Shown: in pieces, positions 9,230 through 20,998 of the stretch
Layout: each line of letters begins with the position of its first letter
Position numbering within the stretch: the first letter of the stretch is position 1
Assembly (NCBI GenBank): GCA_029931535.1
Contig: JAQPZY010001436.1
Coordinates: 2,569,001 to 2,633,000, forward strand
Length of the DNA stretch: 64,000 bases
Source: Margaritifera margaritifera
Lineage: Eukaryota > Mollusca > Bivalvia > Unionida > Margaritiferidae
Direction of reading: 5' to 3'
The notes under the pieces: model-generated
Seen by the model: only the letters and a program-made list of their open reading frames with translations
Databases searched by the model: none
What the model was told of the DNA's origin: nothing
Position numbers and translations under genes: made by a program

Positions 9230-9935
9230 TGTGAGGGTTCTATTCTGTGTGATGGATGTTTTCCTATACGTCCGTGCTTAAAGCATGTAAAGCGGCGCGT
9301 TCACCAATCTTGCCATTCATCATCATCTGGTTGATAGAGAAATATGGCAGTCCATTGTAAGGTGGGCAAGCTAATAGAAGCCATCAGCTTGATGAAACGG
9401 GTACAGCACCTCCTGGGTTGGGTGGAGGAGATGACGTGCTACCCTCACACGAAGCACTTGAAGAGGGAATCACCTCTCTGAGAATCGCCAAGTTTGTCAG
9501 AGAGTTGATACATGAAGAGATGTAGAAAATCAAGAGGGCGTGGGCGGAGGAAAAGAGGCTCAAGCAGCAGGAGAGGGAATTCCAGCGCCTGAACCAAAAC
9601 TGTATGAAGATCCAGGACAAATTCAGAAAATTGAGCCATCCAGACTGGATCCTTGAAGAGGAGAACGCAGATTGGGAGAAGGAGACCAGCATGCATAGTT
9701 TTAGGCTCGTTGACTAAGACATCTTATAGATAAAAATGAAAAGAACAGGGGCAAAGATGTGCCGCCTGTGGTGCGACGACTGCTAAGGGAAAGGAGTGGA
9801 ACGGCTCTTTTCAGGGCCACCCAGATCTCTAGAAAAGAGAGATACTAATCATTTGAGAAAAATGTGCGTTTTATGTTTTGTGTATGTATATTTTGTGTAT
9901 GTCTTTCACAAAACTAAAACTTAAAACCCCTAACC
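9230..9935. repeat. Tandem unit 2, diverged paralogue of the preceding unit
   Basis: Plus strand, around 9396-9716: an acidic start (ALEEGITSLRIAKFVRELIH) then, after one TAG, a charged coiled-coil-like stretch with RAWAEEKRLKQQERE and SHPDWILEEENADWEKE. This parallels unit 1's acidic helix plus Gln-rich part. Minus strand, 9270-9350: INQMMMNGKIGERAALHAL aligns with unit 1's DETTMGGKTGEYTTLYG (shared M-x-G-K-x-G-E-x-x-x-L). Both units close with TTTGTGTATGTCTTT-type DNA. A later small frame has Cys pairs near 9760-9800. Function unknown. Confidence 0.5.
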
Positions 9936-10600
9936 CTTCTCTTTTGTTTGTACCTGTGTAAAGGGTATAGTAGTGTGTCTATAAACACTTCCTACCCTTT
10001 TTGATAGTAAGTTATGTTGTTTGGGTGAAAGCGTGAGTATAAACACTCCTACACTTTTCACTAGATAGTAGGTGTGTGTGTTTGGATGGTAATAAAAAAG
10101 CAGTTGCTGCATTGTAGGTGTTTGTGTTTGGATAGTAGCAGTGTGTTTGGATGGTAATCAAAAAGCGGTTGCTGAATTGTAGGGGTGTGTGTTTGGGTTG
10201 TAGAGGTGAGTGTTGGATTCTATATAAAACGTTTAACATTACCATTCCCGTTGTATCCATAACCTTTCGACCCTTTACCTGATAACAATTTAACGTTACC
10301 CTTTCTCGTTTGTCCCCATAAACTTTCGACCCTTTCTCCCTGTAAACATTTGTCCCCATAATACCATCCCCATGTTAAACCTATGCACAAGTTTAGCATA
10401 GGATTTCCCGTTTGTCCCCTAAGTGCCATTTCAATGTAAACCTACACGCTAATGTTAATTCCGGCACGTCCCCCCAAGTGCCACATACTACTACTAATGT
10501 TATCATTTCAACATCTAATGTTAACATTTCAAACTTTGAAGTAAATATGCCATTGTTGACACTTTTGGTGAACTCAACTCACAATACATTTGTCATAGAC
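9936..10600. repeat. Pyrimidine-rich degenerate tandem repeats
   Basis: Two ~60-bp units at about 10227-10350 share 'AAC.TTACC.TT.(C)CGTTTGT.(T)CC.ATAA.CTTTCGACCCTTT'. Three earlier blocks at 10065-10200 share GTGTGTTTGGATGGTAAT and AAAAAGC(A/G)GTTGCTG. The CCCCATAA/GTTTGTCCCC theme continues to about 10480. The minus strand is open through much of this, with a periodic Gly/Lys-rich translation, best explained by the repeat. It may be the terminal region of the virus-like element (inference). Confidence 0.5.
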
Positions 10601-12540
10601 TTTGTATGATATTGACACTAATCCCAACTGGGAATAAGTGAACGACTTCAAAGTTACAAAGTTATAACTGTTAATAACAACAGCAACTTGGAGTTTTGTT
10701 CCCGCAAACTAAGCCCTGTTAATCACGGTTGCAAGGTTAAACAGAAGAAATCAAGCTAAACGCGAAGAACCAAAGACAATACATTTTGACCTTAGTGAGA
10801 ATTATAAATCAGAGCTTTTACACGGTGTTAACACTGTGGTGATCTTTTTCATTTATACTGTAGGATTTACAATTGAGGTTCACGCTAACACCCATCAGTA
10901 ACAATTAAACTCTGTGTTGACATAAACTTTGAAGTCACCCAATATTTTTCAATATCCGCGCCAATATTAAATTAAATTAGAATAATGCATATCCTCTACC
11001 TTATTAACTGTACAAATTTACAAACATATCTATATCTACAGACCTGTGTAAGTTTTGTCATGTGAACGAATTTATACGTGGACGTAGATTCGCATGTTTC
11101 TAAATTTGTATCATCTCCGAAGACAGTGCAAAAGCATATTTGCTCAAGCGCAGTTAGTGAACACAAATAAAATATGTAATTGTTTTATCAAACATGTAGT
11201 CAAGAAACAAATTATTATTTTAAAAATTTTAGCAAAGGTCAGTTTAGACGATAAGTCTTTTTGTACGTGACTTGCACGCATTTCTAACTTTTTAAGACAT
11301 GCACACACGTGTAAATGCTTATATGTCTCTCCTAGTCAGTGTTACGTCAAAGGACGGTTTGGGATAAATGACGGGCAGATTGATAGATTGAGGGATTACC
11401 TAAAAGTACCTAATTTGCCTACCCGTCTTAATCCCGTGTGCACGCATTGTAAATCTGCTAATACATACGTGTGTCAGTTTGCATAATGCAATATGCACAT
11501 CATGCGCAGTTCATTTCTTTGTAATTTCGGCTAACGAATTACTCGTGAAATTCAGACCATAGAAACTAACACCAGTAAAATGTAGGTTTATTTCCAGGTT
11601 TTTTAATGTTTCCTCTATTGTTTTCAAGAATAAAAGCCCATTTTTACTTAGAGATATCTGGATCGATAGACAATCTTGTTGGCAGAATGTTTGTACTCAG
11701 TATAATACGGCAGTGCTAGATACATACAGGTCCGTTACCTAATTTAGATACCGCCTTGTAAATTAGTTGAAATAATTATTATAAAACAATCAATTTGATC
11801 TAATAAATGAAATCACCTACGTTATTTGATTATTTTGGAACATGATGGTTGTCAAAGAAGTTACCAGCTTGCCATCCATCTCATCGGAAATATTGGCACT
11901 TATTTGAGTTTTTATATCTAGTGAAGGATATTTGATCAATAGTGTATGAAAAATTGAATCCAAGACCTACAAAGTTCACCTTCTGACTTTCAAGTAAGTT
12001 TCACAATTGTCAGTTTTTTTCCTAATCAATTCCTTGATTATATCAGATCAGAAAAAATAGACAGGAGAATGTGACAAAACGATTTTTTCATTCTTTGTCA
12101 ATGGAGTATGAACAATGAATCCATAACATTTACCCTCTGACTTGGAGACAGCTGTGACGTGTAAAGGGGGCGTGCATAAACGACTATTTACAGCTTTGGT
12201 AGCGAACCTTCCCTCTTGCTGTTCGTACTCTGGTATATGAGATTGGTATCGGCGCCCGATAAACATTCTCGATCCCTGGCAATTGCTTATGCACACAAGA
12301 TAAAATGATTATTCCCTTTGACACCTTTAGTATCACTAGAGTCGTGGAAAGCCTTTGAGGAACTTCACCCCTAATGTTTTTATTAGAATAATTACCTCAC
12401 GATTATCTTGACTTTCTTTCTCTAAGATTCTTTCTCTGAGGACGATACGCATCAGAATCACGAATCAGCTGACCTTCGGCTTTTATATACACCAGGTACC
12501 ACGTGACCTATCACGTTACCCGACGAGTCTATTCATAACT
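10601..12540. other. Intergenic DNA, no gene seen
   Basis: AT-rich sequence with no recognisable coding stretch on either strand. The 82-codon minus-strand frame at 12048-12296 does not resemble anything I know. No tandem repeats of note. Confidence 0.5.
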
Positions 12541-12570
12541 TGACCATCACATTCTTAATACGGGGATACT

Positions 12571-12577
12571 TATAAAA
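12571..12577 (+). promoter_or_regulatory. TATA-box-like element
   Basis: TATAAAA is followed about 30 bases on by 'CAGAAGCAGG' (12590s), and preceded by E-box-like CACGTG (about 12500) and a TATATA at 12483. Downstream is only a 60-codon ATG frame (12686-12868), unrecognised. Promoter role is a guess. Confidence 0.3.
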
Positions 12578-12660
12578 ACGGCCCACTTCAGAAGCAGGGG
12601 AAAATTGCTACATAGCTTTTACTATCTTCAGTTCTGAACCGATAAGTTCCAAAGTCTTAC

Positions 12661-12726
12661 GAGATCCGATCAATTCCTAAATCTGATGAGATCCTATCAA
12701 TTCCTAGATCTGATGAGATCCGATAA
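12661..12726. repeat. 27-bp direct repeat, 2.4 copies
   Basis: The unit GAGATCCGATCAATTCCTAA plus ATCTGAT is repeated at 12661, 12688 and partly at 12715, nearly identical. It supplies the start of the 60-codon frame at 12686, weakening that frame as a gene. Confidence 0.8.
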
Positions 12727-13255
12727 ACCGATACGAGAGCATGACATTACGGCCTTTTATCATTTCTTCAGAGAACTTTATCGTTCTTTAGTTATTAACA
12801 AGCCACAAAGTATGTATGCTAAAATCTTCTTTACAGAAATAAAAAGACCAAATTTACATGCATTTTGACTTAGTAACACTGCGTTCGGAAAGTAATTTCT
12901 TTCCTCCCTTTTTCTCCTCTCTTCTTTCCACCTTGGACATTTAATAGCACTCGTACTACTTACTTAACTACATATATCTTGATTAGTTTATGTCAATTAT
13001 GCAGACTATTGTTATATAAATGTCATAAGATGTTTAAGATATCCTTTATTTTTTAAGGGAAAGGAAAATAGAACCGAATGACATTCAATGTTTTTTCTTT
13101 GGCTATCGAAAGATTATGCACAACAGACGGTTGATATATTTACAGTATACCATGCATTTTTCCTGTTTTCTTAAAGCAACTTAGTGTCATTGTAGACACA
13201 AACATTGCATGCAAAGATTCTGAGGATATATCATACTATTATAATTTAAGTATAT

Positions 13256-14093
13256 TGTTACGACTCTAGGTCTTAAAATAATGTGACAGAAAGAAAGTTA
13301 AGCCAACAATGTATGTTAAATCAACAAACAATTTATTTCTCTGTAACTAAAATGAAAATTCAAAAGTCACTCACAATAACGTGAATTAAAATGCAAATAA
13401 TCAAATAATCCTAAGTGTCCTAATCACAAGTCCTAAATATAGAATGTTCCGAATGAATTCCAGTAGCCTTGAATGTCCTGATGTGTCAGTATTATTGAAT
13501 GTTCTGATATGCCTCAATGATGTAATCCAGAATATATTTGAATAAATTCACATAAATCCCAAAGTCAAATATTAATCCAATATTAGAATGAGCACTTTTG
13601 GTAATTCCAATGAATATTTCAAATAAATAATTCCTCTCTCTGAATTTGCTCTGAATTTTCACAACGCATCTATAAAAATTTGATTATTAAAATGATTCTT
13701 CATAGACTGACCATTTGAACAAGAATGAAATATTGTCCACTAAAATCTCTCTATATATAAACATCAGTCACGTGCCAGAATGTTTTGAATATGAGTAGTT
13801 GTAATGGAAAATTTCCTCTGTGTACGTGACTTTTCTCAATTAAGCATGGACATTCCAATCTAAGTACTAAATGATATGTAAACAAGTCTGACCTTGAACT
13901 CAAATACAGTAAATATGTTGTTTACAAAATGACTAAAGTACAACTTGCCTCATGGACACATATTATAAATTCAATATACACTACAATATTCTGCGGTAAG
14001 CAAGGAGCCAAAGAAAATTGGTAAAATGTAAGTGGGTCTCAAAATTAAGTGGATGGACCTGCCATTTCCTCCAATCACTTTCAAATTGTAACA
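13256..14093 (-). mobile_element. Candidate solo LTR (838 bp)
   Basis: Bounded by TGTTAC at 13256 and GTAACA at 14088-14093, i.e. TG...CA ends forming a 6-bp inverted repeat. Read on the minus strand, the segment has a TATA box (TTTATATATAGAG, + positions about 13751-13763) followed ~420 bases later by a poly-A signal AATAAA (13332-13337). That is the promoter-R-polyA layout of an LTR. No clear target-site duplication is visible (TATAT left, TTATC right). No internal retroelement genes adjoin, hence 'solo'. A non-autonomous DNA transposon is possible. Confidence 0.4.
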
Positions 14094-17000
14094 TTATCAA
14101 ATGATTTGTTTTTTATAGATAAAAACAAAGACATTACTCTTTGTATTTTTAAAATCGAATGCTTATATAAATGTCTAATCATCAATAAAAGAGCTGCATG
14201 GTTTCCTTTGCCTTAAACACTAGTCTAATTTAAAAATGAGCGACATGACAGGTGAAATTCATTTCGGGACTGAGATTGACAAATGGAAAGATGTAACATT
14301 TGATAAAATGAAGGCAAAAATATATTTAAAAAATATTTAAAATATGAAATATAAGAAAACAAGTATGAAATTGTGAGACAAGATTACTTTCAGTTTCAAT
14401 GACTTTATTCTTGTTTGAGCTGTATCAAATATCTATAATGAACTATAGAGAGAGAAAGAGAGAGATCCGGAACGTTTAATGAGAAAAATAGTGCTTGTTA
14501 TGACGTACGAGCCATTTATATGTTCACTTGATCTTGTGCTTAATATCGCCCAGGTAAAATACAGAATAATCGATTTATGGAGTAATGTTATGTTACAGAT
14601 TTTTTTAACGTAATAGACTTTAATCATCTGTTCTAGCAGAGCTTTCATCTCGCAAGTTAGCACTAATTTCCTCATCACTATCAGGAATTTTTAAAATTAT
14701 AATTAGACACCCGCAGTATTTGCCCAATAATTTTCAGACAGATAAAATCTCTTTACTTTGATCCATCTGAGAATATTTTAGAAGGTAATTCAAATCAGAT
14801 TTTATGATCCAAATAGGTCATAATCTTTTTGACACAGAGTCATTAGGAACATCCTCGTCTCTTTTCCGATGCGAGTCGAATAACTTCGAGTCTTTGAAAG
14901 AGACTCGGAGGTAATCGTAGTGATTCTTCCCAAATTGGTAAGTTTTGGGGGGACGAACAGCCGGCTAGATGTGCGAAGAACAGAGTTTTATAACATGATA
15001 GGTCTTAAAAATAACACTCTGCAACGTTTCAACAATCAAAGAAATACACATACATTAAATTTTTAATGTTATTCTTGCAACTTTGTAACGAAAAAAAAAA
15101 TATGAAGAAATCATTCGGCTTCAACTATTTGCAACTATTGCTTGCGTTGCTGTTAGTGATGTTACGTCATCTATTGATTGTGAGATTGTGAAGTTATGAT
15201 GACGTAATAACAACCATTGGCTTGAGGGCATTTTAAAATGGCCATTATTTACATTCCAGGTTTTTGTCTAGCATGCGACGCAAAAGGCCTAGGATGTTCC
15301 GATTGCCCAAAGTAGCATTAAATTCTTTTTCCTTCAACAATTGGACAATTAACTTCTTTTGCTTGAGTGCGAGATGCACATTGAGCCATTTTACAATTGT
15401 TTTGGCCCAGGCTAAAAACAGCAGGAAAACCTATCCGAGTTTAGCCTTTTTAATTATATATTATGAATACTTACAAATATACCTCTCACAGTTTTAGAGT
15501 TATAGTTATAACAAAGATATACAATGAATACATGTTACGACGGTTCATGGAAAACATTGATCACAATATGACCTATCCAATTCGTGACTTGTAGGACAAG
15601 TGTTACACTTTTGAAAAGCCTAAATTTCAAAATTGTGAAAGATTACAAGTTTGATGGCCATGACCATTGCAGATATCTGAAATATTAGGTTAATTTTCTT
15701 GCAATATTTAAAACTTCGCTTTTATCTTTTATCTTCAAAAAACATTTGCCGCAAAATCGTAATTATTGGCATAGCAATTACGACAATATGAAAAATAACT
15801 AAAACACTTAACAACAATAATTTGTCGAGTAGCTGAAATTTATAAGGTTAAAATACAGTTCAATGTGTTCGATTTCAAATAGATCAAAACTCGTGTCTAA
15901 AATCAATATGTTACTCTAAAATATTTAGCAGACGTAACAATCCGATTTTTACACGGTTAGACGAAGTAGAAAATGTTGCACACATTTCGATCCTAATCCC
16001 CTTTTAAGTTTTCAAATTCTACCTTTTATTATTTGTTTACTGCGCAAAACTTGGAATGGTATCAAAATACTTTGAAATTTTGAGAGGACAAGCCCTGTTA
16101 CAAAGTCGAACGTTTGATATGATAGTGTTGACATTTTCAGGTACAAAATACCGTATTTTTCAATTGCTTTAAAGTAAAAGGATACAAAATTGTATACAGC
16201 TCTTAAAATAAAATTTTTAAAAGCAATAATAAATTAATTTACATTTGCAAAATATATTAAGAAAAATACTAATCGTTGGCGGAAAGAAATTCTGATTTGA
16301 TTGTTGTGGCAATTTTCCAATCAATTATCGCAAAGCATCATCCACCTTACACATTCGTGATGCATTTATAACTGGTTGACTTCTCTCTTTCCTGCGATAA
16401 TAATGTATAATGTAATAACACAATGCAATATGCTTCTTATTTCTAGTTTAGGTTTCATATTACTAGCTTATAATGGGCGTATTGTGTAAAAATAAAAGTT
16501 TATTTAAAACAATGTTAATTTGGGTTCTAACTATTAAACATCAAGGAAGAATATTTCAAATCCTATTTTTAATGTTTAATAATTAACTCAATCAATTGCG
16601 ATTAATCATCGCTGGCATCTTCATGATAATGTCTTTTTTGTAAATTGTGTTGCCGCTCAGGACACAATTTTATTTGCTGAGCGACCGGACGAAGACTTAT
16701 TTCCAAGAAAAAGTACTTTTTTCTCAAAGCTTGTGTCCCAAAGAGACGCTTTTAGTGGCTTCCATGGCTACCTATCGGTGGTCATAGTAACAAACCATAC
16801 AATCGTCCTCCACTTATTTAGTACTCCTGGACTAATCAAAGTATGTACTATTGGGAATGTTTGCAATGAAATACTAAGCAAAATTTTTATGATAGAAGTC
16901 GATAATTTTGATTCTCTTGTGTACCCTAGATACAATTAATGCATCATGGTAGATCAGATCCTGAAAACATAAAACTTTTGAGCCTGAGTCTGACCTTGAG

Positions 17001-17295
17001 ATCTTCTGTCAGCGAATCACAAATTACTTTACTTTGGCATGTTTTTGATTGGCTCAGGGTGAAATAATCTCCAGGTCAGTACAGGTGAGCGACATTAAGC
17101 CTAGAATTCATAAAACAATTCAATTAAAAAATCCACAATTTTACTCAAACAGCAATTGGTATAAATTATAGTTCACTCATTATAAAGCTTTCAAACTTTG
17201 CAGTACTATTTTGTAGGAAATAATTAGCCCTTGATGAAAATTTAATGCAAGAATAATCAATAACTTTAGAGATATATTTAATCTAAACAAATCCG
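14094..17295. other. Intergenic DNA, no gene seen
   Basis: AT-rich sequence without recognisable coding. Contains a GA-rich patch at 14447-14465 and a perfect 10-bp inverted repeat with two CRE/ATF-like TGACGTAA sites (15162-15171 and 15198-15207). The 77-codon frame at 15264-15497 and the 68-codon one at 16733-16939 look like chance. Confidence 0.5.
15162..15207. promoter_or_regulatory. Inverted pair of CRE/ATF-like sites
   Basis: TTACGTCATC and GATGACGTAA form a perfect 10-bp inverted repeat with 26 bases between. TGACGTAA is a half-canonical CRE/ATF motif. No adjacent gene is recognised, so a regulatory role is conjecture. Confidence 0.3.
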
Positions 17296-17299
17296 AAGG

Positions 17300-17462
17300 C
17301 TCAGTAATTAGCTTGTGCCGGACTCGCCACCAGAAGGGTGCGCGTTCAAATTCCAACATCAGATCAACTTGGGTCGGGTTCCGTGATTTGTCCCTGGCTA
17401 AGGCACAATTATCTCTGTACTCAGCAATATTCACGTGTTGCTTTGCCTTAAAACAACAAACC
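17300..17462 (+). mobile_element. tRNA-derived SINE fragment, plus strand
   Basis: The segment 'GGACTCGCCACCAGAAGGGT' continuing with GCGCGTTCAAATTCC carries a Pol III B-box-like GTTCAAATTCC. The body 'CATCAGATCAACTTGGGTCG' and 'TAAGGCACAATTATCTC' follows. The same order and wording occur at 48018-48194 on the other strand, confirming a SINE family. The A-box half is degraded. Confidence 0.65.
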
Positions 17463-18244
17463 AATCTAAAGAATTCGTGTGCTTTTTTGTCTCAGTCTTG
17501 AAAGTTTTATTAATTCAAGACCAGGTCAAACTGAGTCATTTTTGGTCAAATAGTACTTGGTTCAGCATTTATTTTCTTATATTATTAATGTAAGTAAGTT
17601 TACTAATGTAAACGATTTCGTAACGACTCCTAATTTAAGTGATACCGTTTGAAATTAAGTTTTGGACCCCGGATTAGGGGTCTCATCGTTGAAATCGCCA
17701 AATTGGCATACAGTAGTCGTCAATCTTTATCAAGACTGGATTCGACTTATAAGCGAGTATAAATAGTAACATATACAAATTCAATCTGTGATAGCATTCT
17801 CATTTTAGGGCCGATTTTGACAAAACATGTCCGTCGTGACTCAGAAGCGCTGTTGAAGTATGTATTCAAATTTTGTAAACGAAACCTTTTATTTCAAATA
17901 ATGCAAAGAAGCGATATGAAGGTGATTAGGTGGAAAGTAGCAATAGGCTATTTACTTTATTTATATTTGGATTAGTGGGTACTCTAACATTTACTTAGCA
18001 AAGTAAAACTCGAGACATCCTTTGCCTATTTACCTCCCTCCCCACCCCCGCAAAAACCCACCGCAACCAACAACAACAGAACTTTTGGATGTGTAAGATC
18101 TTGAATAAATGCCTGTATGGTTATTGTGGAATGGCTTAAATACCTTCCAAAATGAGGAGATTTATCTTTTAGTCAAGTTTCGTTCGTAAATTGTGAAGAC
18201 TTCAAAAGGTTTCAAGTTTTGACCAATATACAGTGTTTTATTTT
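17463..18244. other. Intergenic DNA, no gene seen
   Basis: AT-rich sequence with a short C-rich patch (18035-18050). Nothing recognisable. Confidence 0.5.
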
Positions 18245-18505
18245 TTATGAGTCTTGGACAAAGGTCTCTCTCATTCTTTCTTTTTTTTTGTTTGTTGCAC
18301 TTACCAAGATCTTTTGGCTCAGGACGGTTTCTATAGACGACATTTTGATAGTTATCACCTTTTCAGCTTTAGCATCATGCAGAGTGGATATGGGCAATAG
18401 CACATTTGCATTAAATGGGAACCGTTTTCTGTTGTTGTGCACTGGGGAAGCTCGGGCGGCTGTCACCATAACTTGAAGTGTCACCAATTTTACATGTTGA
18501 CCCAT
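18245..18505 (-). repeat. Dispersed repeat copy with open frame (MSSIETV family)
   Basis: The minus-strand frame of 86 codons contains KMSSIETVLSQKILVSATNK. A plus-strand frame at 23751-23945 contains TMSSIETVPIQNIFLSYK, preceded in both by a similar AN(A/V)...H/S context. The two are therefore diverged copies of one interspersed repeat in opposite orientation. Whether it encodes a protein is unknown. Confidence 0.5.
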
Positions 18506-19395
18506 GGGTCTGGTGGAATAGTCCGCTCTTCATCAATCGAGTATCTGACTTTGCACTTGATACAAAGAAAAACTGTAATGTTTAAAAAAAATTCTATGTG
18601 CAAAAAAGTCGTTACAATGGCAATATGAAATTACAGAGTTTTAAGCACATTAATATGTGATGTTCTTTGTTCCTATAAAACAGAATTGTATTATATACAT
18701 GACTGAGTTCCCTATCAAGAAATATATGAATTTCATTGGCAAGGTTAATCCCACTTGCAATCTCCATATTTCAAAAACAAAATGGGTATCATTGGAAAAC
18801 ACGATCATTCCTTCATATCCTCCACATTGCCAAAATTAACATTTGTTTCACAACAGTTTTCCAAACACAGGTAATCATTAAGTAGTCGGCAGCGTCTTGT
18901 CTCCATTCCAACAGAAATTCCCTGCATCTTGAAGGATGAAGAAGGATAAAACTATTTTATTATGGTCATATTCATATGGTCTTAACACTGCACTGCAATC
19001 GTTTATTGGATGAAAGGGCCCATTTCTTGTTATTTACGTCTCACTGGTATTGCTCAGTTTATTAAAAAGGTGCTGACATCGTAACTGTTCTACTCCTGTC
19101 AATTCCACTGATCAGTTTACTACGATCCAATTCACAACTTCTGAACATTACGGTGTATGAGATGTTTTTAGTAAAACTCTACAAGTAAAGAAAAATATAG
19201 TAAACGTATTTGATAGTCGAGTTTTTCCTCTAGAATTTCTATTTCTTTCTTCTCTTCTTTCTTTTCCTTTTGCCGCCAAGAAACGGCAGTTGAAATTAAT
19301 GAAACGGTATAGAAAGCAGAAGGTGCCCTTCATTCAAGTGTCTTTGTCGTAGCTTTTCCTATCAACTCAACCAATCTGGAACTCAGATGGTGAAT
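18506..19395. other. Intergenic DNA, no gene seen
   Basis: No recognisable coding. A TTTC/CTTT-rich patch at 19236-19270 is the only compositional feature. Confidence 0.5.
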
Positions 19396-19403
19396 GATAC
19401 AAG

Positions 19404-19580
19404 CAGTGGCGGCGCGAGGGTTTGAGGCGCCCTGGGGCAATATTCTTTAGTGGCGCCCCTACTTGCCACAGAGAACAGTTTTTATGTCAGCTGCCAACCT
19501 CCAATCCCCAAACTCCCATCTACGCCCCGGTTAGAGCTGCCTGGGAGTACTTGCCGTTCCCTCTCCTCGCGTCGCCACTG
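19404..19580. mobile_element. hAT-type MITE with TIRs and 8-bp target duplication
   Basis: Begins CAGTGGCGGCGCGAGGG and ends CCTCGCGTCGCCACTG. The ends are inverted repeats (CAGTGGCG(G/A)CGCGAGG). Flanks are GATACAAG (19396-19403) and GATGCAAG (19581-19588), an 8-bp duplication with one mismatch. CAGTG..termini plus an 8-bp duplication is the hallmark of the hAT superfamily. At 177 bp and with no ORF it is a non-autonomous MITE. The interior is GC-rich compared with surroundings. Confidence 0.9.
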
Positions 19581-19588
19581 GATGCAAG

Positions 19589-20650
19589 TAAGTCTGATTA
19601 ATGTCCCGTAATTACCCGCGCAGACGCGGATCATTAGAGTGGTACGACTTGCAAAGGTGAAACTACATTATCAGAATGCATACTCCTTCAAACAAGGGTT
19701 GCACCTTCCACTTTTATTACACATAAACTAACGTCATGCCGATTTAAAAGAACACAAAAACAAGACAAAATTATATTTGAAATACACTTTTATTCAGGTA
19801 ATGTTTCTCCATTGTTTAAAATATGAGGAAGTAAATTTTTACCATCATGTACATTTTCAAATTGTCATGATTTACTTGTTTAAAGATAATGTAAACATGT
19901 TTTTGTTGTTTTTTATATACCTTGGCTTTGTATGTCAGAACATATTTCATGCCGGTTATACTTTTCTACAATATACTTTTGTTTCACTTCACCTACTACT
20001 GTTTTTCTTTGTCATGCTCAGACGTCTCCGATATACTTTTTGTCATTGGCGAACAAACAGGAAAGCGGATCTCTTTCTGAGCAGAATTAAACAGTGCAAT
20101 TCTAACACCCCCAACCTCACCCCGTAAAATAAAATAACTCATGCTGGTTCTGCCATAGCCAGAAACGTAGATAGTAGTGGAAAGAAAAATAAAATTTCGT
20201 TATTTTGGAAAGGGTTTCATATGACCCAGCATATAATACAGCCACCATAATACCATAAGATTTTGAAATAAGTTGCAGGACGAAGGAACGGATTCAGATA
20301 CAACTGCAGAAATATTATCCAGATTTTTAACACAATGAAATGAACTTCAATTTTAGAATGTGCTCTGCAAAACGTTGTTTAAGCTTCTGAGCGAAAGAGC
20401 GGATTTAGTAAAGAACCACTGCCAAACGGATAAGAGGTTTACTACGGCTAAAAAAAACTTTGAAGAGAAGAGTAATAATGAGAATATATACGTAATATAA
20501 ATTACAATGCAAGCTTATATGCATAATAATACTATAACTGCAAAAACACAAGCTGAATCAGCGATGACAAGATAAATAATTACTTCTTTCAGAAATGACA
20601 TAAGCTTGTAATATTCATGCCCATAAATTAAATTATAATAAAATTACCTA
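19589..20650. other. Intergenic DNA, no gene seen
   Basis: The plus-strand frame at 19777-20127 (116 codons) is Phe/Leu/Tyr-rich, lacks recognisable motifs, and is probably AT-driven chance. Nothing else seen. Confidence 0.45.
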
Positions 20651-20998
20651 AAATGACTATGGAAGACAATATATTGATACATATATCTCTTGAGATATAT
20701 CGTAAAAGAACAAATAGTGACAACGAAAGATAATATATTGACAAATATATCTCTTGACATATATAGTACAAGAACCAAAAATGACAATGAAAGATAGTAG
20801 ATTGACAAATATATATGATAACAAACAAACACTGACGATGAAAGATGGCAGATTGACAAATATATCTCTTGACATGTATGATAATGTACCAAACCTGACA
20901 ATGATAGACAGTAGATTCACAAACATATCTCTTAACATATAAGATAAAAGTATCAGACATGACAAGGAAAGATAATAGATTGACAAATATGTTTCGTG
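20651..20998. repeat. Minisatellite, about six units of ~50-65 bp
   Basis: Degenerate units share ATGACAATGAAAGATA, TAGATTGACAAATATATCTC and TTGACATATAT. The unit has few stops on the minus strand, which creates overlapping long frames in three registers (up to 124 codons) with a periodic Tyr/Ile/Ser/Cys-rich translation. I read those as repeat artefacts. Confidence 0.85.

Noticed and set aside
9384..9696. Two minus-strand ORFs of 83-102 codons
   Set aside because: The plus strand gives charged coiled-coil text parallel to the neighbouring unit; the Leu/Ser-rich minus frames look like its complement, although a short minus-strand peptide similarity at 9270-9350 remains of interest.
12686..12868. 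60-codon gene behind a TATA box
   Set aside because: Its start lies in a 27-bp repeat, and the peptide shows no domain or signal; kept only as a note.
19777..20127. 116-codon Phe/Leu/Tyr-rich ORF, possible membrane protein
   Set aside because: AT-rich composition accounts for it; no ATG context, splice sites or motif to support it.
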